Source: Ruegeria sp. EL01 (GTDB taxonomy: Bacteria > Pseudomonadota > Alphaproteobacteria > Rhodobacterales > Rhodobacteraceae). Taken from it: DNA of 64,000 bases. Below the pieces are notes generated by a model, which saw nothing but the letters and a program-made list of their open reading frames with translations, did no database searches and was not told where the DNA came from. The position numbers and the translations under genes are program-made. Positions 45,063-54,391 of this stretch are shown here, piece by piece. The DNA is taken from contig NZ_OMPS01000003.1 of NCBI RefSeq assembly GCF_900313035.1, positions 23,755-87,754 on the forward strand, in the 5' to 3' direction. Numbering within the stretch: position 1 is the stretch's first letter; each line of letters opens with the position of its first letter.

Positions 45063-45832
45063 AAAGAGACATGCAAAAGCGCGGACATGTATTCCGGTGC
45101 ATAGTCTTCGTTCGGAATGACGTTTATCAGCACTTGATGGCCAATTCGCCCGACTACGGCAAAGAAATGCGCGCCACATTGGACTGGAATGACCCCGATC
45201 TTCTTCGAGAGCTACTACGGCTTCGGCTTGTTTCTAATCTGGATGACGATTTTGAAGATGCGAGTTTTGCTGACATTTGGGCTGCGATTTCCATCTCTCA
45301 TGTCTTTGGAGAGGAGTCGTCCAGCTTCCTGATAGATCGGTCGCTGATGCGGCCTCGCAATGTACTGAAGTTGCTGAGTCATGCGCGGGCGTTTGCTGTT
45401 AACTTCCGCAAGGACAAGATCGATCAAGAAGATTATTTCAAAGGCCTTAAGGCATACTCACAGGACCTACTCGTTGAATTGGATCGTGAACTTAGCGACG
45501 TGTTTCCTGAAGCCAAGGAGTTGCTTTACTACTTCTTGGACAGCAATTCCAAGCTAGACAAAGACCAACTACTTTCAATTGTACTCGAAGCTGGTATCCC
45601 TCAAGACAAGTTTGAAGCCATTCGTGACTTCCTGCTATATCACGGGGTACTGGGCCTCTCTCTGGACGAGAAGGACCAGTACATTTTTGATGTGGGATAC
45701 GATCTAAAACAGATTCTTATCCGCCTAAAACGCCTGGGTGATGATGCTCGTTTCGTGTTAAACCCGGCCTTCGCTCCGGCTCTCGAAATCAAGGATCAAA
45801 TGTTTGACCAACAAGCCGCTCTTCCAATTTGA
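45063..45832 (+). pseudogene. P-loop ATPase of the Sll1717 family, C-terminal part only
   Basis: Directly after the IS5 end the frame reads RDMQKRGHVFRCIVFVRNDV, YQHLMANSPDYGKEMRATLD and WNDPDLLRELLRLRLVSNL, the sensor/C-terminal portion of Sll1717-type P-loop ATPases, then a winged-helix-like tail (FEAIRDFLLYHGVLGLSLDEKDQYIFDVGYDLKQIL). The Walker A and B parts are missing; no trace of them is found left of the IS5, so a deletion accompanied the insertion. Members of this family occur in defence-like settings. The remnant is about 255 of an expected 450-550 residues. Confidence 0.7.
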
Positions 45833-46031
45833 GCATTGAGTTTACATGACGCTCTCCAAAATTTAAGTCTTTAGGTACTAGCTTTGCAAAACTTGTGACT
45901 TGCTTAGCCCAAAGCAGTAATGCTCCCCATAGATGGATATCGGGTTAACTAAAGCTTCGATGGATCTGGGTCTTGGCAACAGGGTCCTAGCTTTTCATTT
46001 TGCCGACACCGCGAAGGTCTAGTCAGAGGGA
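45833..46031. other. Non-coding gap before IS66
   Basis: AT-rich sequence without an open frame of note. It was originally continuous with 48478 onward, as shown by the target duplication of the IS66. Confidence 0.4.
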
Positions 46032-46067
46032 CATGAGAGGTGTCCGTCCGGTGAAGCCGATCAGCTG

Positions 46068-47588
46068 CTATTGGGCGGCGCTTGCCGCATAATTCCAGGG
46101 CATAAGTTCATCGATGCGATTGATCTTGTGATCGGCGATGCGTGCCAATACCCAGGTCAGCCAGGCTTGCGGATCGACGCCATTAAGTTTTGCGGTTTCG
46201 ATCAGGGTGAATGCAATGGCCATGGCTTTGCCGCCGCCTTCTGATCCGGCAAACATCCAGTTCTTGCGTCCGATGGCGACGGGTTTGACGGCGCGCTCGG
46301 CTGAGTTGTTGTCGAGTTCCAGGCAGCCACTATCCAGAAAACCTCGTGCTTTCGGCAGGCGACCCAATGCATAGCGGATTGCTTTCGCCAGTGGCGATTT
46401 GCCGGAGATCCTGGGCAATTGATCGTGCAGCCATTGCTCCAGTTCGTCGAAGACGGGCTTGGCTTTGTGCTGTCGCAAGGCGACACGCTCTTCCGGGAGT
46501 TTACCCCGTGCCTCTTTTTCCACGGCATAGAGCTTCGCGATCCTGCGGATGGCTTCTTCGGCGACTGAAGACCCCTGTGCGGAAAAGACATCAACGAATT
46601 TGCGGCGGACATGCGCCATGCAGGCCATCTCGCAGGCTTTGCTCTCTCCAAACAACCCGTTGAAGCCGGAATAGCCATCGGCATGAATCCAGCCCTTGTA
46701 TCCTGACAGATGGTTGGTGGGGTGCTCACCCTTCCGGTCGATTGTAAATTGATACCAGGAACAAGGTGGAGATTGACCAGACCACGGTCGTTCATCCCGA
46801 ACATAGGTCCAGACCCTTGCGGTTTTGGTCTTCTTCTGACCGGGTGCCTGCATCTTGACGGGCGTGTCATCGGCAAAAACGGCCTCGCCCTGACGCACCA
46901 TGCGTCCGATGGCGACTGCCAGTGGCTCCAGCAGGGCCGTGGATCTGCCCACCCAATCCGCCATGGTTGAGCGTTCCAGCTCAACGCCATCACGGGCGTA
47001 GATCTGAGACTGGCGATAGAGTGGCAGGTGGTCCGCATACTTCGAGACCAGCACATGCGCCAGCAGGCCCGGTCCCGGCCGCCCGCGCTCGATAGGACGT
47101 GAGGGCAGCGGGGATTGGATGATGGCTTCGCAGTCTGAACAGGCTTTACGGGGCCGGACGATCCGGTTCACGACAAACCGGCCAGGGACGTATTCCAGTT
47201 CCTCGGTCACATCTTCGCCCAGAGTTTTGAGGGCGCCACCACAGTGCCCGCATTCCTCTCCCGGCGACAGAACCTCTTCATGCCGATCCAGGTGATCAGG
47301 CAACGGTTTGCGGCTGTGCTGGCGGGGTTGTTTGTCTTGTTCGGGTTCAGGCGTTGGGCCGGCTTGCGCTTGGGCAGACGCTCCAATCTGCTCGTCTTCT
47401 TCGAAGGTCAGATTCAGCTGATCGAGGCTCTCCGATGTTGAGCCGAACCGATGCCGGTTATGACCCGCCAGTTGGTGCTGGAGCTTCTCGATCAGCAACG
47501 CCTGCGACTTGACCTCGGCTGCCAGCAGCGCATTCGCACGGCGCAGTTCGTCAGGGTCATCGGACCCGATATCGAGGTCATTCAGCAT
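46068..47588 (-). CDS. tnpC: IS66 transposase (TnpC)
   Basis: The 506-residue protein has the IS66 N-terminal leucine-rich coiled coil and zinc-finger region ([17 protein letters not shown]...CSDCEAI). The catalytic core contains [27 protein letters not shown] and the C-terminal [29 protein letters not shown] block. It is full length and catalyses transposition. Confidence 0.95.
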   Translation of the reverse strand: MLNDLDIGSDDPDELRRANALLAAEVKSQALLIEKLQHQLAGHNRHRFGSTSESLDQLNLTFEEDEQIGASAQAQAGPTPEPEQDKQPRQHSRKPLPDHLDRHEEVLSPGEECGHCGGALKTLGEDVTEELEYVPGRFVVNRIVRPRKACSDCEAIIQSPLPSRPIERGRPGPGLLAHVLVSKYADHLPLYRQSQIYARDGVELERSTMADWVGRSTALLEPLAVAIGRMVRQGEAVFADDTPVKMQAPGQKKTKTARVWTYVRDERPWSGQSPPCSWYQFTIDRKGEHPTNHLSGYKGWIHADGYSGFNGLFGESKACEMACMAHVRRKFVDVFSAQGSSVAEEAIRRIAKLYAVEKEARGKLPEERVALRQHKAKPVFDELEQWLHDQLPRISGKSPLAKAIRYALGRLPKARGFLDSGCLELDNNSAERAVKPVAIGRKNWMFAGSEGGGKAMAIAFTLIETAKLNGVDPQAWLTWVLARIADHKINRIDELMPWNYAASAAQ

Positions 47589-47658
47589 CGCCGATCCTAT
47601 ACAGGATCAGCGGGACCAGGTGAATCCAGAAAGAGATCAAAGTCCTGTGTTTATTGAC

Positions 47659-48006
47659 TTATCCGGTGCTGAGTGGACGCCAAGTCTTTTGCGGCATCCG
47701 CCAGTCGATCCCTTCCAATAACATCGACAACTGCGCAGGCGTCACGCTGATCTTGCCATCCTTTGCAGCGGGCCACACGAACCGGCCTTTCTCCAAACGC
47801 TTGGAGAACAGACACGCTCCTTGCTGATCCCACCAGATGATCTTCAGCAGATCGCCACGACGGCCGCGGAAGACAAACAGATGGCCGGAATAAGGGTCTT
47901 CTATCAGAACCTTCTCGGCCTGTGCTGCCAGCGTGTTGAACCCCCGCCGCATGTCCGTGACACCTGCTGACAACCAAACACGTGTGTTGCTCGGCACCGG
48001 GATCAA
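47659..48006 (-). CDS. tnpB: IS66 accessory protein TnpB
   Basis: The 115-residue protein begins [20 protein letters not shown] and contains [20 protein letters not shown] and [15 protein letters not shown], the diagnostic TnpB (Orf2) blocks of IS66. It overlaps tnpA by 4 bp. The role in transposition is accessory. Confidence 0.95.
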   Translation of the reverse strand: MIPVPSNTRVWLSAGVTDMRRGFNTLAAQAEKVLIEDPYSGHLFVFRGRRGDLLKIIWWDQQGACLFSKRLEKGRFVWPAAKDGKISVTPAQLSMLLEGIDWRMPQKTWRPLSTG

Positions 48007-48410
48007 GAGATGATCCCTTTGAGAAGCCGTGCCAGAACCTCGGGATCAAACCCGGCCTCGGCGCTGATCTTATGCCCCCCGGACAGTTCAATCTCGATCC
48101 GGCCGGAAGGAGTTGCCGCAGGCGTCGGCTCTATAGTGGCAGGCGTCAGGTCAAACTCCCCCGGCATCTCGGAACCAAGCTCGACCGGCAAGAATACAGG
48201 CTCCGCCGCGACGTCGATCACATCCGGCGCAAACCGAGAATCCTTAAGCCATTTGAAAATCAGATTGGCATTCACAGCGTAGCGCCGGGCAACCTGAGCT
48301 ACAGAAACACCCGGCATCGACGCCTGCCCGCAAATCTCGCGCTTCTCCTCATCCGACCAATACCGCTTCTTTCGCCCGCTCATAGAGTGCCTCATGGTGT
48401 CCACTATCAA
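48003..48410 (-). CDS. tnpA: IS66 accessory protein TnpA
   Basis: The 135-residue protein carries a helix-turn-helix ([24 protein letters not shown] start at residues 15-35 and [22 protein letters not shown]). This is typical of IS66 TnpA (Orf1). It is the first gene of the element's operon. Confidence 0.9.
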   Translation of the reverse strand: MIVDTMRHSMSGRKKRYWSDEEKREICGQASMPGVSVAQVARRYAVNANLIFKWLKDSRFAPDVIDVAAEPVFLPVELGSEMPGEFDLTPATIEPTPAATPSGRIEIELSGGHKISAEAGFDPEVLARLLKGIIS

Positions 48411-48477
48411 TGGTGGACACTTAGACCCCCTATACCGAACCCGTTAGGTCGGCTTCACCGGACGGACACCATGAGAG

Positions 48478-48891
48478 CTGCATTATTACTCATGAAGAAT
48501 TGACCACTTTGTGTCGGCCGCCCAACTTTGCAAAGTCCTCTTACTGAGCATCTCTGACGTTCTAGTGCCGGCATACTGCTTGGTGGCGAATTGGAGCTTT
48601 GTGTCCCGCATAGCAGAAGTTTAGTGACGAGTTGTGTATGTCGGGTTAGCGCAGCAAGCAGACGCTGCAAATCCGCAAGGTCTACCTGTAGTTCATAGCG
48701 AGCGTGACCCAGACCCGGCCTTTATCATCGCGCTTGAAGATGAAGCGCAATTTCAGTTGAGCAGAAATTTGTTTTGTGCTGTGCACCAAAGATTTACTCT
48801 TGCAATGACCTCTCTTAGTGTCGCGAAAAAAGTTGCCGCATATAGAATTGCGGATTTTTGAAAGGTATTCTTCCGAGTATGAGCAGCCGCA
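48478..48891. other. Upstream region of the STAND gene
   Basis: No gene is convincing in these 414 bp. It probably holds the promoter of the large NTPase gene. A 75-codon frame (48634-48861) lacks a ribosome-binding site and a known motif. IS66 insertion on its left side could alter expression of the NTPase. Confidence 0.35.
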
Positions 48892-51800
48892 ATGACCAAC
48901 AAAATTGATATTGAACGTCGATTTGCCCCGACAGAAGAAAAGCAGCTCAGTGACCCAGACTATCTTTCGTATTTCGGCGATCTGCCTCACGGCGTCAAAA
49001 AATGGTCAGACTTGTTAATGACGAGCCCCGTCGTTGTGCTGGGCGAAGGACGTATAGGGAAGACCTTCGAGTTCGTGTCGCAAGTTGAGCAACTGAAATC
49101 GCAGGATCAGTTCGCGTTTTTTGTGCCGTTAGAGCGCTTACATGATGAGAACTTGGATGAAGCACTAGAGCCGAAGGATGTCGAACTTTTCAATGCATGG
49201 AAAAGCTCGGCAAGTTCCATAGGGTATTTTTTTCTGGACGCTCTGGACGAGTTGAAACTTCGTGAAGGCACTCTACGCAAAGCCCTCAGGAAGCTACAGG
49301 ATGCTGTTGAACCTCATTTTGGGCGTGTCAATGTTATCTTATCTTGTCGCCCCGCTGATTGGAAAACCACAGTAGATCAACATTCCTTAAAAGCCTTCTG
49401 CGTCTCAAGGAATGAAAGCCGCCCAGAAGTCATTGCAGATCCAGAAGCAGCTTTTCTTGCCGTTGTTTCAAGAGAGGAAGCAGATGCTGAAGAGAAAGAC
49501 CCAGCGGAACCGGAATTCGGTGGTGTGGATCGAAGTCAAGTCAAAATCGTTTCCATTTTACCGCTGAGCAAGAACGAAGTACGTGATTTTGCAAAGCTCT
49601 ACTCTCCAAAATGTGCGGAGGAATTTTGCAATCACCTTGAAACCAATGATCTTTGGCATCTTCACCGTCTGCCAGCAGAGATTATGGACACTCTTGATCA
49701 GTTACAGGCGGGCCAGCCGCTGGGACAGCTAGAAGAACAAGTTCGGTTCGGCATTCAAGAAAAGCTTGGGGAGATAGAAGAAAATAAGCGTCGATCCTTA
49801 AGTTTAGACAAAGCCGTAGCAGGAGCCGAGCGGATCGCACTTGCATTGTTCCTCCTCAAACGTCGCAGCCTTAAGACTGAGAAAAACAATGATCCTGAGA
49901 CCTTGGACGTAAACGACGTTCTCACTGATTGGCAACCCCACGAGCAGGAGGAACTGATTGGGAAGGCATTGTTTGACCCAAGCGGCGTAGGGGCAGTTCG
50001 CTTTCACCATAGGTCATCCCAAGAGTACTTAGCCGCCAGAAGGTTGCTCTACCTACGTGAGCAAGGCCTGCCAATCCGAGAGTTTTTTGAGCTACTATTC
50101 AGCAACATCGGCGTGGAGCAGGTTGTTAAGCCTAGTATAGCGCCGATAACGGCTTGGCTATCACTGTGGCTTCCCGATGTTCGTCAACAGGTGTTGGGCC
50201 TCGAGCCAACCCTTCTTTTTCGACAAGGGTTACCCAGTGCTTTGCCACTTGGTTTGAAGGCTGAGATTCTAAGGGCATACGTCAAACAGTATTCGAACAA
50301 GGACTGGTGCCGCACAGGTGTTGATGCAGAAAACCTGCGACGAATTGCAGATAGCAATCTAGCTCCGGTGGTGCGGGAGCTTTGGGTGGAGGGCTACACC
50401 GGGCACGACAGCCGAGAGATTTTGCTGGATTTAATTTATGCGGCTCCGATTTCGGGTTGCGCCGCTCTCGCACTTGAGGCCGCTTTGGATTCAGAAATCG
50501 GGCCCGTTCACCAAACCTACGGAGCTTGGGGCGTTCTGGATGGCGGTACGGACGAACAAAAGCAGGTGCTAGCTAATGCTTTGCTGCAAGGCCATTTGTC
50601 AGAGCGGGTTACAAGGAACATACTACCACGATTGGTCCCGCAGCAAATCAGCATAGATGAAGCCTTTGCTCATATTGAGGGCATGGTGGAGATACCAAAT
50701 TCAGTTCATGGATTGAATTATACGATTTATCAAATTTCAAAGAACGCAGAGGTTTCACGTTCGGATCAGATTTCATTGCGTAGCCACTTAGCCGATGCCA
50801 TTTGGCAAACACGCCGCGCCGATTGCAGAATGTATCAGGCCCATTCGGAAAAAGATCACTATCACGATGGTCTCATTGCTACGTGCGCTGCATCAATACC
50901 TACTACAGGCGAGAATTCCCAAATCTGGGCGCGTGCGGTTGCAATAGCAATGCACTTCGGTGAACGACGGGAGAGCATCATCGCAAAAGAGGAGACAAAG
51001 GCAGTCTGGGGTGCTCTGGGTGAGAAACCCGAACTTCGCGAGAGCTTATTTTGGGCATGCCTCGAAATGTCGGACGAACTTGAGGGGCACGAGGATGACT
51101 GGCCGAGATTCATTCGATCAGTCTCGGAAAGCAGAAGATCAATTCGATTGGATGCCAGCGACTCAGAATGGCTTCTTCCAGCTATCGAAAACGATGCGCC
51201 CGAAAACCAGCGAGGCGTAGCATTTGAAGCAGTTAAGTACTTTTTTGATCTGAGAACAAATGCGGATTTAGCGCAATCAGTTTCGCAGAGAATTCAAGAT
51301 AAGCCCTCATGGCTTGAAACCTTGCATCATATTTTGAACCCACCGCCACGCGAGCCAGATGAATACGACCTTGAGTGGCAAGCTCGAGCTGACGAACGCA
51401 AGAAGCATGAAGCAAAGCGTATAGATGATTGGGTAGCTTGGAGGAACGAAGTCCTTGCTGATCCTGACTTCCTGATGGGTGGAGACCGGCGGCTTGGCAT
51501 TCTTTATGATGCCCATAAAGTGATCAGTCAGGGTGTCGAGCGTGACAGTCACTGGGGTCTGTGGGATGACCAATTCATTGCCAACACCTTTAGCGAACAG
51601 TTCCTTGAACGTTACCGTGCGGAGTTGTCCAAGTTCTGGCGCGAAACCGAAGTCTTGTTGCCGAGTGAACGCGATGCCAGCGAGCGCAATACCATTTATA
51701 ACAAATACCTCCTAGCTCTGGCAGCTGTGAAGGCAGAGGCAGAAATTTCAGGTTGGGAATCCCGGCTTACACACGAGGAGGCTATCCAAGCTTCGCGCAT

Positions 51801-53190
51801 TGCTTGCTTGGAACTCAACGGATTTGGTAGCTATTATGTTGAACTCGACAGAACACATCCAGATGCGATGGCACAAGTCATCGTCGAAGAGTGTCTGGCG
51901 CAACTGAGTCAGTTGAATGAAACAGGTCGCGCGAGCATGTTTCATGACATTTACTATCACGGAACGGACAACATGAAATCTGCCTTTGCAGCTTATGTTG
52001 CTCCACAGCTGGACACTACACCGCTGGATGACATTTCGGGCGTACGCGACGCCTTAGACTACGCTGTCCGTATTGTTTCTACGCATGGCTCGGACGAAGA
52101 AAAGCAGGTCGTAACGAATGCGTTGCAGTCCGAATTGCCCGGTGACGAAGACTGGCCAAGTGGCTTCAAGATTTCCCTACTTGCAACCTTGAATCCTGAA
52201 ATTGGGTGTCAGGCAATTTTGGATGAAACATGCGATCTAGACGACAGCTCTCAGCGTTCCGAAGCTGTGGCAATTTTTGCATCCGTGTTTGGTGACAGGC
52301 ATGATCGGAAAATACCAAATCTGAACTCTGTTCCTGCCGAACGCCGGGTGCCGTTGCTTCGTGACCTCATATTGCGCGCATACCAAGCCGTTCGCCGCGA
52401 CGAGGACGTAAGCCACGATGGTGTCTTTTCGCCTGGGATACGCGATAACGCTCAAGATGCGCGATCCTTCTTGTTTGATACCTTGCTCGAAGTAAGAAAC
52501 CCAGCTGTCCTATCGGTACTTCATGAACTCGCCGACAGGCCAGAATTCTCCCATATGCCTGATCGTCTTCGCCAAATGTCCTATGAGATCGCTGCACAAA
52601 TCTGCGATGACACACCTTATCCGCTGCCTGCGTTTCAAGCACTAGACCGTGAGAACGCATTTATTCCCTACGACAACAGATCATTGTTTACAGCAATGAT
52701 GGGGCGGCTCGATGCATTTGAACACGACATCCTGCATGCGGAGGATCGTCCGATTGAAGCGCTACGCTTGTTGGACCAAGAAACAGATTTGCGCTCGTTC
52801 ATTTCAAATTGGCTTCGAGGGCGAGACCGGGGTGTGTTTGACTTTACGCAAGAGGCAGTGGTCGCGGATGAAAATCGTACGGACTTAAGGCTCCATCCAA
52901 AATCCCTGCAAGAATATGCAACGGTGGAGCTAAAGCGCGAGACTTGGAGTATTTCTGAGTTTGAAACCGCCCTTCACGATCAGCTTGTCGGTCAATATCT
53001 TCAACACGAAAGATGTAAGGTAGGATGCCTCCTTATTTGCCAGCGAGTCCAAAAGCAGTGGCGAAACCCTGAAGGTGGACCGATGTGGGGACTACAAGAA
53101 GTTGTCATTCATCTTCAAACACAGGCTAATGAATTGATGTCGCAACACCCGGAATTACACCTTTCGATAAAAGGCATCGATTACTCTTAG
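48892..53190 (+). CDS. Large STAND/NACHT-like NTPase, candidate anti-phage protein
   Basis: The 1432-residue protein begins with a P-loop NTPase domain: Walker A VLGEGRIGKTFEF (about 50-62), Walker B GYFFLDALDEL (111-121), the VILSCRPADW segment and VRFHHRSSQEYLAARRL (about 370-386). The last is the winged-helix signature of NACHT/STAND ATPases such as Avs-type proteins. The rest (about 400-1350) is alpha-helical and repeat-like, as expected for a HEAT/TPR-type sensor. The last 90 residues (KVGCLLICQRVQKQW..) are a distinct alpha/beta segment that may be the effector. It sits next to the GMT module, whose islands are known to carry defence cargo. No effector family was recognised. Confidence 0.75.
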   Translation: MTNKIDIERRFAPTEEKQLSDPDYLSYFGDLPHGVKKWSDLLMTSPVVVLGEGRIGKTFEFVSQVEQLKSQDQFAFFVPLERLHDENLDEALEPKDVELFNAWKSSASSIGYFFLDALDELKLREGTLRKALRKLQDAVEPHFGRVNVILSCRPADWKTTVDQHSLKAFCVSRNESRPEVIADPEAAFLAVVSREEADAEEKDPAEPEFGGVDRSQVKIVSILPLSKNEVRDFAKLYSPKCAEEFCNHLETNDLWHLHRLPAEIMDTLDQLQAGQPLGQLEEQVRFGIQEKLGEIEENKRRSLSLDKAVAGAERIALALFLLKRRSLKTEKNNDPETLDVNDVLTDWQPHEQEELIGKALFDPSGVGAVRFHHRSSQEYLAARRLLYLREQGLPIREFFELLFSNIGVEQVVKPSIAPITAWLSLWLPDVRQQVLGLEPTLLFRQGLPSALPLGLKAEILRAYVKQYSNKDWCRTGVDAENLRRIADSNLAPVVRELWVEGYTGHDSREILLDLIYAAPISGCAALALEAALDSEIGPVHQTYGAWGVLDGGTDEQKQVLANALLQGHLSERVTRNILPRLVPQQISIDEAFAHIEGMVEIPNSVHGLNYTIYQISKNAEVSRSDQISLRSHLADAIWQTRRADCRMYQAHSEKDHYHDGLIATCAASIPTTGENSQIWARAVAIAMHFGERRESIIAKEETKAVWGALGEKPELRESLFWACLEMSDELEGHEDDWPRFIRSVSESRRSIRLDASDSEWLLPAIENDAPENQRGVAFEAVKYFFDLRTNADLAQSVSQRIQDKPSWLETLHHILNPPPREPDEYDLEWQARADERKKHEAKRIDDWVAWRNEVLADPDFLMGGDRRLGILYDAHKVISQGVERDSHWGLWDDQFIANTFSEQFLERYRAELSKFWRETEVLLPSERDASERNTIYNKYLLALAAVKAEAEISGWESRLTHEEAIQASRIACLELNGFGSYYVELDRTHPDAMAQVIVEECLAQLSQLNETGRASMFHDIYYHGTDNMKSAFAAYVAPQLDTTPLDDISGVRDALDYAVRIVSTHGSDEEKQVVTNALQSELPGDEDWPSGFKISLLATLNPEIGCQAILDETCDLDDSSQRSEAVAIFASVFGDRHDRKIPNLNSVPAERRVPLLRDLILRAYQAVRRDEDVSHDGVFSPGIRDNAQDARSFLFDTLLEVRNPAVLSVLHELADRPEFSHMPDRLRQMSYEIAAQICDDTPYPLPAFQALDRENAFIPYDNRSLFTAMMGRLDAFEHDILHAEDRPIEALRLLDQETDLRSFISNWLRGRDRGVFDFTQEAVVADENRTDLRLHPKSLQEYATVELKRETWSISEFETALHDQLVGQYLQHERCKVGCLLICQRVQKQWRNPEGGPMWGLQEVVIHLQTQANELMSQHPELHLSIKGIDYS

Positions 53191-53367
53191 TTCTTGTTAA
53201 CAAGCTGACAAGCTCGAAGACCCGTCTTACATGTTGGGTTCCAGGCCGTGCGTCGTCGCAGCCAATGGGCACTTTCCACCCGCTCTGCGGGACAAGCCGC
53301 TATAACCGCCCACAAAATCTATGTCCGCTTTGGGCTGCGATCTGTAGCCTACGTGGTATGCAGCAGC

Positions 53368-54150
53368 CTACCCAGAAAGGGCGCGGATCAACTTTCTAAG
53401 TACCTCTTCCAGCCCGGGTTTGGAAATACGCACTTCTTTTCTTCTGGAAATGGCTGGAAGTGTAACCCTTAACGTGCCTACATCATCAAAGCGTAGTTGC
53501 CGACTTTTTAAAGACCCATTCTCCAAAAAGTCTATGAGGACATTCAATTCGTTTTCCACCAAAACATCGCTAAGTTTTCCAATCAGGTTGGTAGTACAAT
53601 GGCTCTCTGCGGGTTTAAACTGTTCGCCGAACATGGACGCAGATAGCAACGGCAGATTGGATATCTTGCGGAAGTTGTTGTTTTGGTTCAGCAAGTTTTT
53701 CACTCGACGCTGGAGCAACTGAACCTTATATCGAACCTGATTGTCGTTGATTGCCCCGAGCTCATCATCGCTCAGAAATGCCACACTCGTGCTGGGCGGA
53801 TGCCTCACATTAGGTTGAACTGATTTTCGTCCTGAAGAATCTTCTATGATCCTTTGAACCTCAGCGTATTTCTCGACAATTCGACGCTGAGGTCGATATG
53901 TTCTTTTGCCAGTCGTTGCATCAATCTCAGAATTTGAGAAACTAGCCGCTGAAATTGCTAGCCCCGAATTCGTAGCAAGCCAACTTCTGACGCTTTTTAC
54001 AGTGACGACACCACCAGCTTCCAACAAAGAATTGCACGCCTTGTCTATTAGATAAAGTCTGTCAGCGAGGTCTGCACGGGCGTCTTTAGCAAGCGCCTCA
54101 GTGAATTTCTGAGCTTGCATTAGCATTTGATTTTTCAATTGCCTTCCCAT
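53368..54150 (-). CDS. gmtX: Gamma-mobile-trio protein GmtX-like
   Basis: The 260-residue protein is the third gene of a three-gene module. It has a replication-protein-like helical start (ACNSLLEAGGVVTVKSVRSWLA), a Ser/Thr-rich middle (SFSNSEIDATTGKRTYRPQRRIVEKYAEVQRII) and a C-terminal LPAISRRKEVRISKPGLEEVLRKLI. GGAGGAAAAA precedes the ATG. I assign it GmtX by position after GmtZ and size; the sequence family was recalled rather than searched. It likely assists integration or excision, with no known catalytic motif. Confidence 0.6.
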   Translation of the reverse strand: MGRQLKNQMLMQAQKFTEALAKDARADLADRLYLIDKACNSLLEAGGVVTVKSVRSWLATNSGLAISAASFSNSEIDATTGKRTYRPQRRIVEKYAEVQRIIEDSSGRKSVQPNVRHPPSTSVAFLSDDELGAINDNQVRYKVQLLQRRVKNLLNQNNNFRKISNLPLLSASMFGEQFKPAESHCTTNLIGKLSDVLVENELNVLIDFLENGSLKSRQLRFDDVGTLRVTLPAISRRKEVRISKPGLEEVLRKLIRALSG

Positions 54151-54391
54151 TTTTTCCTCCGGAGTGAGGCAGGCGACGCGCCTGTTAAAAAAATGCGCAT
54201 AGAATAACCTGGCTTTACTGGTTGATTTTTCTCTTGCGGTTGCTGCGTTACAAAGAGCGACCTTCCAAGGTTCATGATTTTGACCTTGCTAGTGCGGATG
54301 CCATAGGCAGGCATCAAGGGACACGGGCACTACAATTTCGCACTTGGGTATTGAGCTGGACACGTGATGTTTGATGTTTTCCGTCCCTCAT

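Larger units (their letters stand above)
46040..48469 (-). mobile_element. IS66-family insertion sequence with 8-bp target duplication
   Basis: The ends are GTGTCCGTCCGGTGAAGCCGA (left, from 46040) and its complement (right, to 48469). Both sides are flanked by the perfect 8-bp direct repeat CATGAGAG (46032-46039 and 48470-48477), as expected for IS66. It contains the complete three-gene set tnpA, tnpB and tnpC. Intact ends, genes and duplication indicate a recent insertion. Confidence 0.95.
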
